From Faecalibacterium sp. An122 (lineage in GTDB: Bacteria > Bacillota > Clostridia > Oscillospirales > Ruminococcaceae), in the NCBI RefSeq assembly GCF_002160895.1, contig NZ_NFLL01000001.1, forward strand, positions 364,563 through 428,562: a stretch of DNA of 64,000 bases, in the 5' to 3' direction. Positions 54,734-62,837 of the stretch are shown one piece after another. A model generated the notes under the pieces. That model was given only the letters and a program-made list of their open reading frames with translations. It was not told where the DNA came from and made no database searches. The position numbers and the translations under genes were made by a program. How positions within the stretch are numbered: position 1 is the first letter of the stretch; every line of letters starts with the position of its first letter.

Positions 54734-55420
54734 AACTCCGTAGTCCCCAAACCTTTCAGCTCCGAGTATTATCTTTCTTCTTAGCCATATCAAAACGTAA
54801 CATAGGTTCAGCTGCAAAACAAAGATCTGCTGCCAACCCATTAACTCAAACTTTGGGTTGTCGGCAGAATGAAAAAAGATCGGCTTGTCCGCCGTAAAAA
54901 ATCCAACATAGCTTCCCCTTTCTCCATTAGCCACAGAAAAAGAGCACCCTGGTTCTAAGATGAATCAAGGTGCTCTTTTCAAATGGATTCAATTCGTGCA
55001 GCAATAAAATGGAGTTATTTCTGCCATGTATCCCCCTATGTTTATGCCTTCTATCAGCAAGTTTGGCACTCCAAAAAGATCAGCAAGATGTTGGCAAGCA
55101 AAACCCTATAGCGCAAAAAGAATTTTATCTAGGTTGTTTTTTGATTTGAGGCAAATTCTGTTGTGGCAGGCGAACAGGATTTTCACCATCTCTTTCCCAC
55201 CTCTTTAAATTATGATTCTACGCCATTTTTGCATTTATTAGTGGTATGATCGTGCAAAAATTTTCAATCTGTGCCCAAAAATGCAGTGCTGGTTCGTTTA
55301 CAAGACAAAGAGAAATCTCTGGCCAAAATCAGCGGTATATGGCACAATAGATACAGCACCACATTTCCAGCAGATCGACTTGCAAAACGACACCGCCATA
55401 CAACCCGGAAGGTGATAAAG
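54734..55420. other. Gene-poor segment with terminator
   Basis: The segment is AT-rich compared with its surroundings. GAGCACC and GGTGCTC (54943-54978, with a longer imperfect stem, followed by TTTT) form a terminator. An imperfect inverted repeat, CTGCCAACCCA with TGGGTTGTCGGCAG, lies at about 54,831-54,867. A reverse-strand open frame runs through part of it but has no RBS or recognisable domain. A short phosphatase-like fragment at 55106-55189 is listed separately. Confidence 0.5.
55106..55189 (-). pseudogene. Possible remnant of a low-molecular-weight phosphatase start
   Basis: From the ATG at 55189 the reverse strand reads MVKILFACHNRICLKSKNNL and stops after 27 codons. It aligns with the start of the intact phosphatase at 35765-36226 (MTKILFVCHGNICRSP): KILF, CH and IC are kept, but the catalytic loop is destroyed. 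The match is short, so the identification is tentative. Confidence 0.35.
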
Positions 55421-56065
55421 ATGAAATCCAGCCATTGCGACGATTCTTACCTGTTTCAAATCAGTTCCTATGATATCAGCCGCCTTCTGCCCCAGGTGAG
55501 CAAAGCACTTGAAAAAAGGTCAGAATATCTTTCCCGGCAGCGCTATCCCAACATGTGGCGTCACATTGACCGCCTTCCCTCCCCCTCTCAAAGACCCAGT
55601 CGGAGCCGGCTGCGCACCAGACTGTTCAGTGTCCTCTGTCTGGCGGCGGGGGTGATTCTGGTTGTGCCCGGTCTTATGGAGCCAAAGGAACTGTTGGTTC
55701 CCTTGGTGGCAGGCGCAGCCGCCATTGTACTGGGTATCAGCGGATTATGGGCAACCAGAAAGAACCGTGAAAAGCCATTTGACCGCTCAGCCAGGCTGCT
55801 TCTGGAAGGGAAAGATCAAACTCCGGAAAGTCCTGTTCCTGCTGTGTCTTTCTCGGATCAGGGAATGACCCTTTCAGAAAAAGGCAAGACAGAGTTTGTA
55901 CCATACAGTGACTTTGAATCTGCATGGGAAACGGAAGACACTCTGCTTCTTGTGTTCGGGCAGCGCGTCACCCTTTTGCAGAAGCAGGATTTGGTACAAG
56001 GCAATGTTGCCAGCCTGTCCCGGCTGCTTTCTGAAAAAGTCACAACATACCAGTTCATGGATTGA
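55421..56065 (+). CDS. YcxB-like membrane protein
   Basis: The 214-aa protein has a cytoplasmic N-terminus, two adjacent membrane helices (LFSVLCLAAGVILVVPGLM, LVPLVAGAAAIVLGISGLW) and a C-terminal beta domain (VSFSDQGMTLSEKGKTEFVP, YSDFESAWETEDTLLLVFGQ) like the YcxB domain. Function unknown; such genes often sit beside ABC and regulator genes. The ATG at 55421 follows AAGGTGATAAAG. Confidence 0.7.
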   Translation: MKSSHCDDSYLFQISSYDISRLLPQVSKALEKRSEYLSRQRYPNMWRHIDRLPSPSQRPSRSRLRTRLFSVLCLAAGVILVVPGLMEPKELLVPLVAGAAAIVLGISGLWATRKNREKPFDRSARLLLEGKDQTPESPVPAVSFSDQGMTLSEKGKTEFVPYSDFESAWETEDTLLLVFGQRVTLLQKQDLVQGNVASLSRLLSEKVTTYQFMD

Positions 56066-56112
56066 TTTCCATAGAAACAAAGATTCCACCGATAAAGAGA
56101 GGTTGAAACCAA

Positions 56113-56643
56113 ATGGCACTCGCCTATCAAGCATTTTTGAAGAAAGGCATTGATCTGGCCCCCTTGGGTTGGGAGACCAATGGAATGTTCATTCCTTATT
56201 TCTGTACCCCAAAGGGAGCCAAGGTTCTTGGCTGGGCCGGTGTGGATGGAATCCACTACTGCATCATCCGCGGTTTTGGGGATATGATCTTTGCAGTCAG
56301 CCCGATGAACGTCGGAGATTATGTACATCCCATTGCCCGAAATTTTGAGGATCTGCTGCGGTTGCTTCTGTCCTGCACGGATATGGCCGCTCTGGAACAA
56401 TGTTATGCATGGGATGAGGAACAATACAAAGCCTTCCTCATGGATTGTCCTGCGACACCAGATCAGCAGGCCGTGCTGGATGCCATCCGGTCAAAAACCA
56501 GCCTTGAACCAATGGAAGACGCCTTTCACTATGTAAAGAAACTCCAGGCAGAGTTCGATCTTTCTGCTATTCCTTATACCGAGGATTACTATGACGAGGA
56601 CATGACCCCACCGTGCCAAAGGAAGCTCCTCAGTGGAAAGTAA
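56113..56643 (+). CDS. Unknown protein, immunity-like (176 aa)
   Basis: No family is securely recognised. The composition and fold cues (GWETNGMFIPYFCTPKGAK, FGDMIFAVSPMNVGDYVH, FEDLLRLLLSCTDMAALEQC) resemble SMI1/KNR4-like immunity proteins. The C-terminus is acidic. GAGAGG lies before the ATG. The next gene starts within its last codons. Confidence 0.6.
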   Translation: MALAYQAFLKKGIDLAPLGWETNGMFIPYFCTPKGAKVLGWAGVDGIHYCIIRGFGDMIFAVSPMNVGDYVHPIARNFEDLLRLLLSCTDMAALEQCYAWDEEQYKAFLMDCPATPDQQAVLDAIRSKTSLEPMEDAFHYVKKLQAEFDLSAIPYTEDYYDEDMTPPCQRKLLSGK

Positions 56644-57680
56644 CCTTTGACGGCAGCTTCTGGGGCCATCCGAAGGGCCAGCGGCCCGGCAAAGAAATCG
56701 CCGTAAATATGCAGTTTGATTGGGCCGGGCGGCACTTGATCATCCCATCTGTTTATTCCTGCTCCAAAGGACTGGTGGTTGATTTCTGTATGCGAGTCGA
56801 GCCTGCGGACATCCTTGCCTTCATGGACAAGTGGCATCTGTGTGCAGATGCTGACGAAGAGCAGTTCACCCGGGAACAGCGGATGCAGATGGAGCTGGAC
56901 AATCCCATGTGTATGGATTTCCGTCCAATCCTTCGGCTGAACGGCAAAGAGCTCCGTTTTTCCCATGGCTGCGAAGTGTCATACATTCCCTGTCTGCCAG
57001 GCAGATCTGCGGCCGAGGCAGAGCAGGATTCCAAGCAGGCGATTGCCCACTATCAGCTCGACACAGCGTTCGGATGGGTCATCCACCGCTTCAGCTATCC
57101 CTGGGCAACCAGGAAAAAGCCTGAGATCAAGCACCTGTCGGTAACCATGGTACAGCAGGAGGTTTCCATTCCCGGCCCGCATTTCCAGGTGGAAAAGCCA
57201 GGCGACACCTTCTCTTTCATTTACCCTGAAGGAGGTACGGAATACACCCTGACGGTACAGGAATACGAGAAGCAGGTTCTGGAAACCAGCCGGATGATGC
57301 AGGATATGGAGCATCCCACCCATTATTATTTTATGAGTTATACGGTCACGCCGGAATTTTCGGGTGGCGATCTGGATGTAGCGGACTGCTCCAACGGGGA
57401 TCGCCCCAGACCAAAACCTTGCTCGAGCAAACCATTTGAACCTACCGTCCTCAACGATGCTCTTGTGATCGGCATCATCGGCGGATCCGATGGTCCCACT
57501 GCCATCGTATGCGGACAGCCTGCCGCCCAGGGCAAACTTGGCGCTGCCTGCTCCAGCCTGCATTTTGATCCCGTTGATCGTGTGGAATGGAGGCTCGTCT
57601 TCCATGAAAAGCGATACCAAGACAAAACCTTCGACATACAAACCGGATCCATGGCTGCCCCGGCCAAAAAGTCAGACTGA
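56613..57680 (+). CDS. Unknown soluble protein carrying an IIGGSDGPT motif (355 aa)
   Basis: GTG 56613 lies inside the end of the previous gene, suggesting coupling. The protein has several beta-rich segments (FDGSFWGHPKGQ, HYYFMSYTVTPEFSGGDLDV) and, near residue 292, VIGIIGGSDGPTAIVCG. IIGGADGPT is a hallmark of the membrane beta subunit of sodium-pumping decarboxylases (OadB), yet no membrane helices are present here. No known family; the role is unknown. Confidence 0.65.
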   Translation: MPKEAPQWKVTFDGSFWGHPKGQRPGKEIAVNMQFDWAGRHLIIPSVYSCSKGLVVDFCMRVEPADILAFMDKWHLCADADEEQFTREQRMQMELDNPMCMDFRPILRLNGKELRFSHGCEVSYIPCLPGRSAAEAEQDSKQAIAHYQLDTAFGWVIHRFSYPWATRKKPEIKHLSVTMVQQEVSIPGPHFQVEKPGDTFSFIYPEGGTEYTLTVQEYEKQVLETSRMMQDMEHPTHYYFMSYTVTPEFSGGDLDVADCSNGDRPRPKPCSSKPFEPTVLNDALVIGIIGGSDGPTAIVCGQPAAQGKLGAACSSLHFDPVDRVEWRLVFHEKRYQDKTFDIQTGSMAAPAKKSD

Positions 57681-57700
57681 TTTATCTGAAGAGATGTCCC

Positions 57701-58165
57701 ATGAAAAACACAGCCATCTGGTTTGCAGTGTTGTCAGGGGTGATTCTTGCAATCACAATGCCGGCCATGGGAATCGGGAGTCTATCAGAGGTGAAATAGA
57801 TAATTACTGCGATCCTCTCGATCGGACAGGTACAAGTCGGTGAAACCTGGCTGGCCGGATGGCTGTTGTGTGCTGTACTTTGCTTTGTGTTTTTATTGAT
57901 CCGGGAAACCAGTCAGACACGCGCATCCGTTAAATATATTGTTTTCTGGTTTCTTGCTGCTGAATGTTCCAACGATTTGATCTGGGCAGCTGTCTACTAC
58001 GGTAACCCCAGATCCATTCATTAAGACATTGCTGCTGTCTATGGCCTCATTCTATGGCCCTTCCTGGTTGTTTGGTGCTGCCCAGCGCCTTTCCAACGAC
58101 CTAAACATCGGATGTTTTGCCAGTCACAATCAGATTGGGAAAAGAGTACTCTCCTTTCCTCATAA
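57701..58165 (+). pseudogene. Membrane protein gene interrupted by two in-frame stops
   Basis: From ATG 57701 one frame runs 154 codons: MKNTAIWFAVLSGVILAITM to a TAG at 57797, then hydrophobic sequence (ETWLAGWLLCAVLCFVFLLI, VFWFLAAECSNDLIWAAVYY) to a TAA at 58022, then IAAVYGLILWPFLVVWCC to the final TAA at 58163. The frame never changes, so only the two stop codons break it. Most likely a recently dead membrane protein; no RBS restarts translation after the stops. Confidence 0.65.
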
Positions 58166-58173
58166 AGAACAAA

Positions 58174-58209
58174 GCGGCTCTAAACCCGAGGTTTAAAGCC
58201 GCCCTTTTC
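58174..58209. terminator. Terminator between the decayed membrane gene and the GNAT remnant
   Basis: GCGGCTCTAAACC and GGTTTAAAGCCGC pair (one mismatch) around CGA and are followed by CCTTTTC; AAA on the other side makes it usable from both directions. Confidence 0.8.
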
Positions 58210-58217
58210 GTAAATTT

Positions 58218-58538
58218 CTATGTTGTTGGAACTTCTTGTCCTTTTTCGAGTTCACAGGTATACCATTCATCACCGACCGAACGAAATCCCATGGACAAGA
58301 ACATTTTCTGACTTTGTGTATTGAATGAATAAATTCGTGCTTTGGCCTCTTTCAGCCCTTTTTCCTTGGCCAGCTCCATAATGTTCTTCACGCACCGCCG
58401 GCCTATATGCTGGTTCTGGTATTCCTTACAGACTACGATTGCAATCTCGCCGTCAGATCTCAAGGTAACATCTCCAACGAGGCATCCCCTATATTCAATA
58501 TAATAGCAGTCTCCATGGGTGGACAGATAGCGGTACAT
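58218..58538 (-). pseudogene. GNAT acetyltransferase truncated at its 5' end by element 2
   Basis: The 106-aa frame holds the C-terminal two thirds of a GNAT domain: LVGDVTLRSDGEIAIVVCKE, the acyl-CoA motif EYQNQHIGRRCVKNIMELAK and FNTQSQKMFLSMGFRSVG. Homology-like sequence extends a few codons upstream (NIHKLRAMYRYL) to a TGA at about 58,562. The missing first 50 or so residues and the adjoining recombinase indicate that insertion of element 2 cut the gene. Confidence 0.75.
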
Positions 58539-58601
58539 CGCCCTCAGCTTATGAATGTTTCATATTAGGAAAACACACTGCCAGAAATGATGTGGCGGGC
58601 A

Positions 58602-60293
58602 TCAGCCCGCCGCGGCGGGAATTTCAGAAATGGTAATTTCAATGTTAATTTCAATGTATTCGGCAATTCTGCGAAATTCGTCAGCAAACTTAAATTTCAC
58701 GCTGATATTGCCATTTTCGTAAACCTTGATGTAGTTGACAAGATCAATGAGGATTTCCCGGTTGAGCGTTTCAATGCTCTGGTGTTTCTTAAAGGCCACC
58801 AGCGCCGGATGCTCACTGTCAACGCCGTTTGCCAGTTCTGCCCGTTCAGCGGTCAACCGTTCCAGCACATCGGAGAGTGTGCTCACTTGCCGTTCATAGT
58901 CGGCCTTCATAGTCCGGTAGTCCTGCTGGGTAATTTCCCCGTCTTTCCAGTCTTGATAAAGAGACTGTTTGTATCGGGTAATTTTCGCCAGTTCCTTTTC
59001 CTTTGCGGCAATCAGATCGTCCAGTCGGAATGACTGGCTTTTTTTGACTGGAGCCGAATTGATGCGGGCAAGTATCTCCGAATAGGAAACAGCCAAATGT
59101 ACCTGTTGACGGACGGCAAACAGGACGGCGGCCTCCAGCCGCTCATGCTTGATTGAGTGCATGGAGCAGGCGGCCCGGGAGCGGTATTTGTAGGTAGAGC
59201 AGGCGTAATACACATTTTTCCCGCTCTGGCTCCGTGTAATGGATTTTCCGCAATCTGCACAGCGGAGAAAACCGCTAAACAGATGTAGCTCCTTTTTCCG
59301 TGGGGCCGTCCGGGTATCCCGCTTCAATAGGGCTTGCACCTTTTCAAAGGTTTCACGGTCTATAATCGCCTCGTGGGTATCGGCCACCCGCACCCATTCA
59401 TCCTCCGGCACAGCCTCAATTTCATGTACCTTATAGCTTTTCACACGGCGGCGGCCCTGTACCAAATCCCCGGTATAAATAGGGTTGGTAAGAATGTTTG
59501 TAAGCACCCGATCCCCCCACATGGGATTGTCAGATACAGCGCACGAATATGGCAGACCTTTATTTTTTCGGTAGCTTGTCGGGCTGGGAATGCCGTGGTC
59601 GTTTAGGTGGTAGACGATAGCCCGTCTTGTTTCACCTTGCAAAGTCATGTTATAAATGAGCTTTACAATCTCGGCGGCCTCGGGATCGACAATCAACTGG
59701 TGTTTGTCTTTTGGATCTTTTATATAGCCGTAGGGGGCAAAGGAGCCGATGTACTGGCCGTTGCGCCGCTTATAGTCAAACACCTGGCGGATCTTCTTTG
59801 AAGTCTGATAGCAGTATTGATCATTCATTACATTTGTAATCGGAACAATAATGCTGGAAACGCTGTCCGGGTTGAGGTAGCTGTCCACATTTTCAGCAAG
59901 ACTGATAAAACGGACACCCATCTGCACAAACAGGTTATCAATCAGACTTCCCGCATCACTGTAATTCCGGGCAAAACGGGAAAGGTCTTTTACCACAACA
60001 CAGTTGATTTTCCCGCTCATTACATCGGCCAGGAGCCGCTGGAAATTTTCGCGGTTGGCATCCGTCCCTGTGTGTCCATCGTCCACATATTCGGAAACGC
60101 TTTCAAATTCCTCAATGTGCTTTTGATAAAAGTCATTCAGCAGGTCGCGCTGGTTTTTAACGCTGTTGCTATCGTCTTTTCCTTTTTTCAAATCTTCTTT
60201 GGAAAGCCGGATATATTCGCCCAGCCGCCAGCGCCGGATCGTATAAGAGGGAGAGAAACTCTGTTGAAACCCTCTGTTTTTTGTTCGTGACAT
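58602..60293 (-). CDS. Large serine recombinase (integrase of element 2, TnpX-like)
   Basis: The 563-aa protein has the resolvase domain with catalytic serine S31 (LGEYIRLSKED), DGHTGTDANRENFQRLL and KDLSRFARNYSDAG. A recombinase domain (FAPYGYIKDPKDKHQLIVDP), a zinc ribbon (CADCGKS with a second cysteine pair near CSTYKYR) and a coiled coil follow. It differs clearly from the recombinase of element 1. It is the expected integration and excision enzyme, transcribed toward the junction with host DNA. Confidence 0.93.
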   Translation of the reverse strand: MSRTKNRGFQQSFSPSYTIRRWRLGEYIRLSKEDLKKGKDDSNSVKNQRDLLNDFYQKHIEEFESVSEYVDDGHTGTDANRENFQRLLADVMSGKINCVVVKDLSRFARNYSDAGSLIDNLFVQMGVRFISLAENVDSYLNPDSVSSIIVPITNVMNDQYCYQTSKKIRQVFDYKRRNGQYIGSFAPYGYIKDPKDKHQLIVDPEAAEIVKLIYNMTLQGETRRAIVYHLNDHGIPSPTSYRKNKGLPYSCAVSDNPMWGDRVLTNILTNPIYTGDLVQGRRRVKSYKVHEIEAVPEDEWVRVADTHEAIIDRETFEKVQALLKRDTRTAPRKKELHLFSGFLRCADCGKSITRSQSGKNVYYACSTYKYRSRAACSMHSIKHERLEAAVLFAVRQQVHLAVSYSEILARINSAPVKKSQSFRLDDLIAAKEKELAKITRYKQSLYQDWKDGEITQQDYRTMKADYERQVSTLSDVLERLTAERAELANGVDSEHPALVAFKKHQSIETLNREILIDLVNYIKVYENGNISVKFKFADEFRRIAEYIEINIEITISEIPAAAG

Positions 60294-60334
60294 TGTTCCT
60301 CCTTCCCTATCACATTACACTTATATTATAACTC

Positions 60335-60384
60335 TGTCCCATAGGGACAACAAGGATGGCTCCGCCTCGGGACACTTTGTCTCA
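60335..60384. repeat. GGGACA-type palindromes beside the recombinase
   Basis: TGTCCC and GGGACA lie around ATA at 60335-60349, upstream of the recombinase start. CGGGACA and TGTCTCA lie around CTT at 60368-60384, after the stop of the DUF6870 gene. They resemble the GGACA-N3-TGTCC palindromes of element 1. Confidence 0.5.
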
Positions 60385-60409
60385 AAGCTGGGGCGGGCCG
60401 CAGCCGAAG

Positions 60410-60676
60410 TCACAGCCCGCTTTTTTGCCGGATCAAATAGTCCGTCAAGGTGTCCTGCAAAGACGGCCCACCTTCCGCAAATTCAATTTTTACACCGACT
60501 CCGCCGATGTTGAAGCAGTACAGGTTTTTGGCAACTTGCAAAAACCTTATGACGCGCTCTTTGTGGGAAAGAGTGTTATCAAAGGTCATACCGCTCACAT
60601 CGGGCAGAGACTCGGGGGAGACTGCGCCAATATCAACGCTTTTCATTCGTTCCAGTTCCTGTGCGGTTAATTTCAC
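60410..60676 (-). CDS. DUF6870 protein
   Basis: The 88-aa protein starts with GTG at 60676, eight bases after AAAGGAGG. The start VKLTAQELERMKSVDIGAVS and the SLPDVSGMTF block match the DUF6870 family, small proteins of integrative elements. A longer reverse frame upstream lacks an RBS. Function unknown. Confidence 0.75.
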   Translation of the reverse strand: MKLTAQELERMKSVDIGAVSPESLPDVSGMTFDNTLSHKERVIRFLQVAKNLYCFNIGGVGVKIEFAEGGPSLQDTLTDYLIRQKSGL

Positions 60677-60782
60677 GGTAAAACCTCCTTTGTTCAGATT
60701 GATAAACGCCTCCCGGTTGTCCTGTGGGGAAACGCGAAAAGGCGGCACCGCATAAGTGCCGCCCTTTGGCCTGTCCTCACAT

Positions 60783-60799
60783 CGGGACACAATGTCTCG
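60783..60799. repeat. GGGACA-type palindrome after the 66-aa gene
   Basis: CGGGACA and TGTCTCG pair (one G-U) around CAA, directly after the stop of the gene at 60803-61003 on the reverse strand. It is the third copy of this type in element 2. Confidence 0.5.
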
Positions 60800-60802
60800 A
60801 AG

Positions 60803-61003
60803 TTAATAGGGGCCGTTTTCGTAATGGTGCTGGGCCTCGTCCAGCGTTTTGAAGTCAAATACATAGTGAAGCTCACCGACAACGCGCCGGATGTCCTCGG
60901 GGGAAAAACCGCAGTTTTCCATCGCATAGATCACATATCCCCGGCAGGCGTTGTTGCTCCACGGCTCGACCAGCATAGCGGCCAATACGGGATCGTATTT
61001 CAT
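60803..61003 (-). CDS. Small conserved element protein (66 aa), unknown function
   Basis: The protein reads MKYDPVLAAMLVEPWSNNAC, then GYVIYAMENCGFSPEDIRRV and FKTLDEAQHHYENG, a compact helical protein. AAGGGGGAATT is its RBS. Similar short proteins occur at this place in related elements; no function is known. Confidence 0.7.
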   Translation of the reverse strand: MKYDPVLAAMLVEPWSNNACRGYVIYAMENCGFSPEDIRRVVGELHYVFDFKTLDEAQHHYENGPY

Positions 61004-61337
61004 TTTCTAATTCCCCCTTTGATAAAATTTAGGGAACGCCGCGCCCATTTCCTTGACCTGTCCAAAGACAACTATACTCGGCGCGGCGCCCCCTCGCAGA
61101 CGAGAGGGCGGCCCGGAGGGACAGGCGGCCAGCCTGTCCACTGCCGGATCGTGGCCGTGGGATGGCCCGGCCCACTTGCGGCGCTGGTGTTGTTCGCTCA
61201 TTTTCCTTTGGGAAAAGTCACCGCGCACCCACCGCCTGGCTCCCTGGATTGCGCTCGGGGCCGCCCTTGTTCATCTGCGGAGAAAAGAAAACCTCCTCTC
61301 ATAAACCGAGACATTTTTGGATGATATTCGGACTGGT
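61004..61337 (-). other. GC-rich spacer between the sigma-like gene and the 66-aa gene
   Basis: A 73-codon reverse frame (61007-61228) with MSEQHQRRKW near its start is open here, but it lacks a good RBS and has a proline/glycine-rich composition typical of GC-rich noncoding DNA. I do not annotate it as a gene. GGCGCGGCGCC at about 61,080-61,090 is a short perfect palindrome. Confidence 0.4.
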
Positions 61338-61760
61338 TCAGCGGGATTTTTTCAAATGTTTTTTCATGTTTTCCAAACCACGCTCCACAGCCCGCCGCAC
61401 CGCGCTTTCGTGAACACCTTCCGCTTCAGCTACTTCAGAATAGGTCTTGCCAAGAATGACACAGGCATCTACACGGCGGCCCTGGGCTTCGGGCAGAGAG
61501 TTAAGCGCGTTCCACAGACGGATAAAGAGTTCCATCCGCTCCAAGAGCTCCTGGGGCGTAGGTTCATGCAAACAGGCCGAGTATTCAATCCCGTCCTCAC
61601 AGTCCAGGGAATACTGCGCCTTGTGCCGGGAGAGCCGCCGCTGATAAGCCATCTCATGGCGGGCATCAGCCAAAAATACTTCGGCCACCTCGTCAGAAAC
61701 CTCGATAAACTGATCCTGCGTGTACCAATAATAAAAATCTTTCAGATTGATGGTAGTCAT
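61338..61760 (-). CDS. Sigma-70-family-like protein of integrative elements
   Basis: The 140-aa protein starts MTTINLKDFYYWYTQDQFIE and ends in a sigma region 4-type HTH (GRRVDACVILGKTYSEVAEA, EGVHESAVRRAVERGLENMK). A region 2 is not evident. Such short sigma-like proteins are frequent in clostridial ICEs and probably direct transcription of element genes. The ATG at 61760 follows GGAGGTTTATA; a longer frame upstream has no RBS. Confidence 0.8.
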   Translation of the reverse strand: MTTINLKDFYYWYTQDQFIEVSDEVAEVFLADARHEMAYQRRLSRHKAQYSLDCEDGIEYSACLHEPTPQELLERMELFIRLWNALNSLPEAQGRRVDACVILGKTYSEVAEAEGVHESAVRRAVERGLENMKKHLKKSR

Positions 61761-62252
61761 TATAAACCTCCGTTTCGGTGTTGGGTGAACGAGTGACCGA
61801 AACGGGGACTGGCGGAGAGCGGCACCCAGGGGAGCCGCTCCGCACCTCTGGACAAAGTGTCCAGAAGTCGGACAAACAAAATGCGCCTGCGCGACACAAG
61901 GCCACACAAGCGCACGAAATTATACATTCATTTATGTACTGCCAAATTGCACATCCACCGCCGGACTGATCCTGTTCGGGGGATGAGCTTTTTTTGACAG
62001 GTTAGGGGGATGGAAAAGAGAAAAGGACACGGCGATACCTCCCGGACACCGCCGTATCCTTAAAAAAGGGCGACTTTAACACACCCCCCGTATTCTAATT
62101 TTTCAAAAAGAAAACGGCGGCTTGAAATTTGTTATTTCAAAACCGCCGTAAGGCTACTGTATTTTGTTTTGGCGCGTGATGATCCAGCCGCCGAAACAAC
62201 GGTTTTTTTATTATCCCGTTGGGCGGTAAATCTTGTATGAGGTTTAGAAAAG
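61761..62252. other. Noncoding segment with palindrome and hairpins
   Basis: No gene is seen. TCTGGACA and TGTCCAGA around AAG (61847-61865) form another GGACA-N3-TGTCC palindrome. AAGGACACGGCG and CGCCGTATCCTT (62023-62061) form a stem with T-run on the reverse strand. CGGCGGCTTGAAAT and ATTTCAAAACCGCCG (about 62,115-62,149) form another. The last two could terminate the leftward gene at 62253. Confidence 0.55.
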
Positions 62253-62723
62253 TCAGAAAACTTCTATCTGTCCAGGATAATTCATTCCCTTTTCAATAAG
62301 AGGCCCTTTAGCTCCCATTGTAAAAGCGATGTCGCTACTACGAATGGACATTAACCGATCACCGGCTTTAAGATTAAGAAATTTCAGCGTTTTTTGGGGT
62401 AGCTGCACTGTTCCTTCTTTGGATAATGGAAGCCATGCATAGCTTCTTCCCTTATATGGAATAAACTGACCCGCACTACTTGAATGTTCCCCTGTCAATC
62501 CCGGCAAATCATCTATGATGTGCTTTAATTTTGAAGATGCTAACATCCTTTGATTTGTGACGCAAAAACCGCCAGTTATTTTACTACCAGTGAAAATAAT
62601 GATTTCCGGTTCACTGGTCAAATTGTATTCAGATAGCGCCATTGTCGGAAAATGCATTGTCCCTTCTGCTCCTATTACCGACCATCCAAATACATATTTC
62701 CCGCCTTTGTTTAATTGCGGCAT
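62253..62723 (-). CDS. Conserved protein divergent from PadR, unknown function
   Basis: The 156-aa protein has two similar halves: KYVFGWSVIGAEGTMHFPTM...SKITGGFCV and SYAWLPLSKEGTVQLPQKTL...GDRLMSIRSSDIAF. Each half looks like an AbrB/SpoVT-like swapped-hairpin segment (GxVxLP-type strands). The family usually accompanies a PadR regulator. GGAGG lies before the ATG at 62723. Its role is unknown; a small-ligand or DNA-binding protein is possible. Confidence 0.65.
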   Translation of the reverse strand: MPQLNKGGKYVFGWSVIGAEGTMHFPTMALSEYNLTSEPEIIIFTGSKITGGFCVTNQRMLASSKLKHIIDDLPGLTGEHSSSAGQFIPYKGRSYAWLPLSKEGTVQLPQKTLKFLNLKAGDRLMSIRSSDIAFTMGAKGPLIEKGMNYPGQIEVF

Positions 62724-62776
62724 AGTTTTCCTCCTTTACATTCCTTGCTTTTACTGATATACTAAAGTTAATATGT

Positions 62777-62810
62777 AATTGTAGTACTCTATATATAGAG
62801 TACTACAATT
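62777..62810. promoter_or_regulatory. 34-bp perfect palindrome, PadR operator candidate
   Basis: The 17-bp arm AATTGTAGTACTCTATA is followed by its exact reverse complement. It lies midway between the divergent gene starts at 62723 and 62838, over the expected promoters. PadR regulators bind such dyads and repress themselves and the divergent gene. Confidence 0.8.
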
Positions 62811-62837
62811 CAAGACTAATGTCAAGGGAGTAAAACT

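Noticed and set aside
54161..54934. 257-codon reverse frame over the end of the XRE-TPR gene
   Set aside because: Mostly antisense to the TPR region; its start in the spacer has no clear RBS and no recognisable domain.
61007..61228. 73-codon reverse frame between the sigma-like and 66-aa genes
   Set aside because: Pro/Gly/Arg-rich composition and weak start; considered a by-product of GC-rich DNA, though it cannot be fully excluded.
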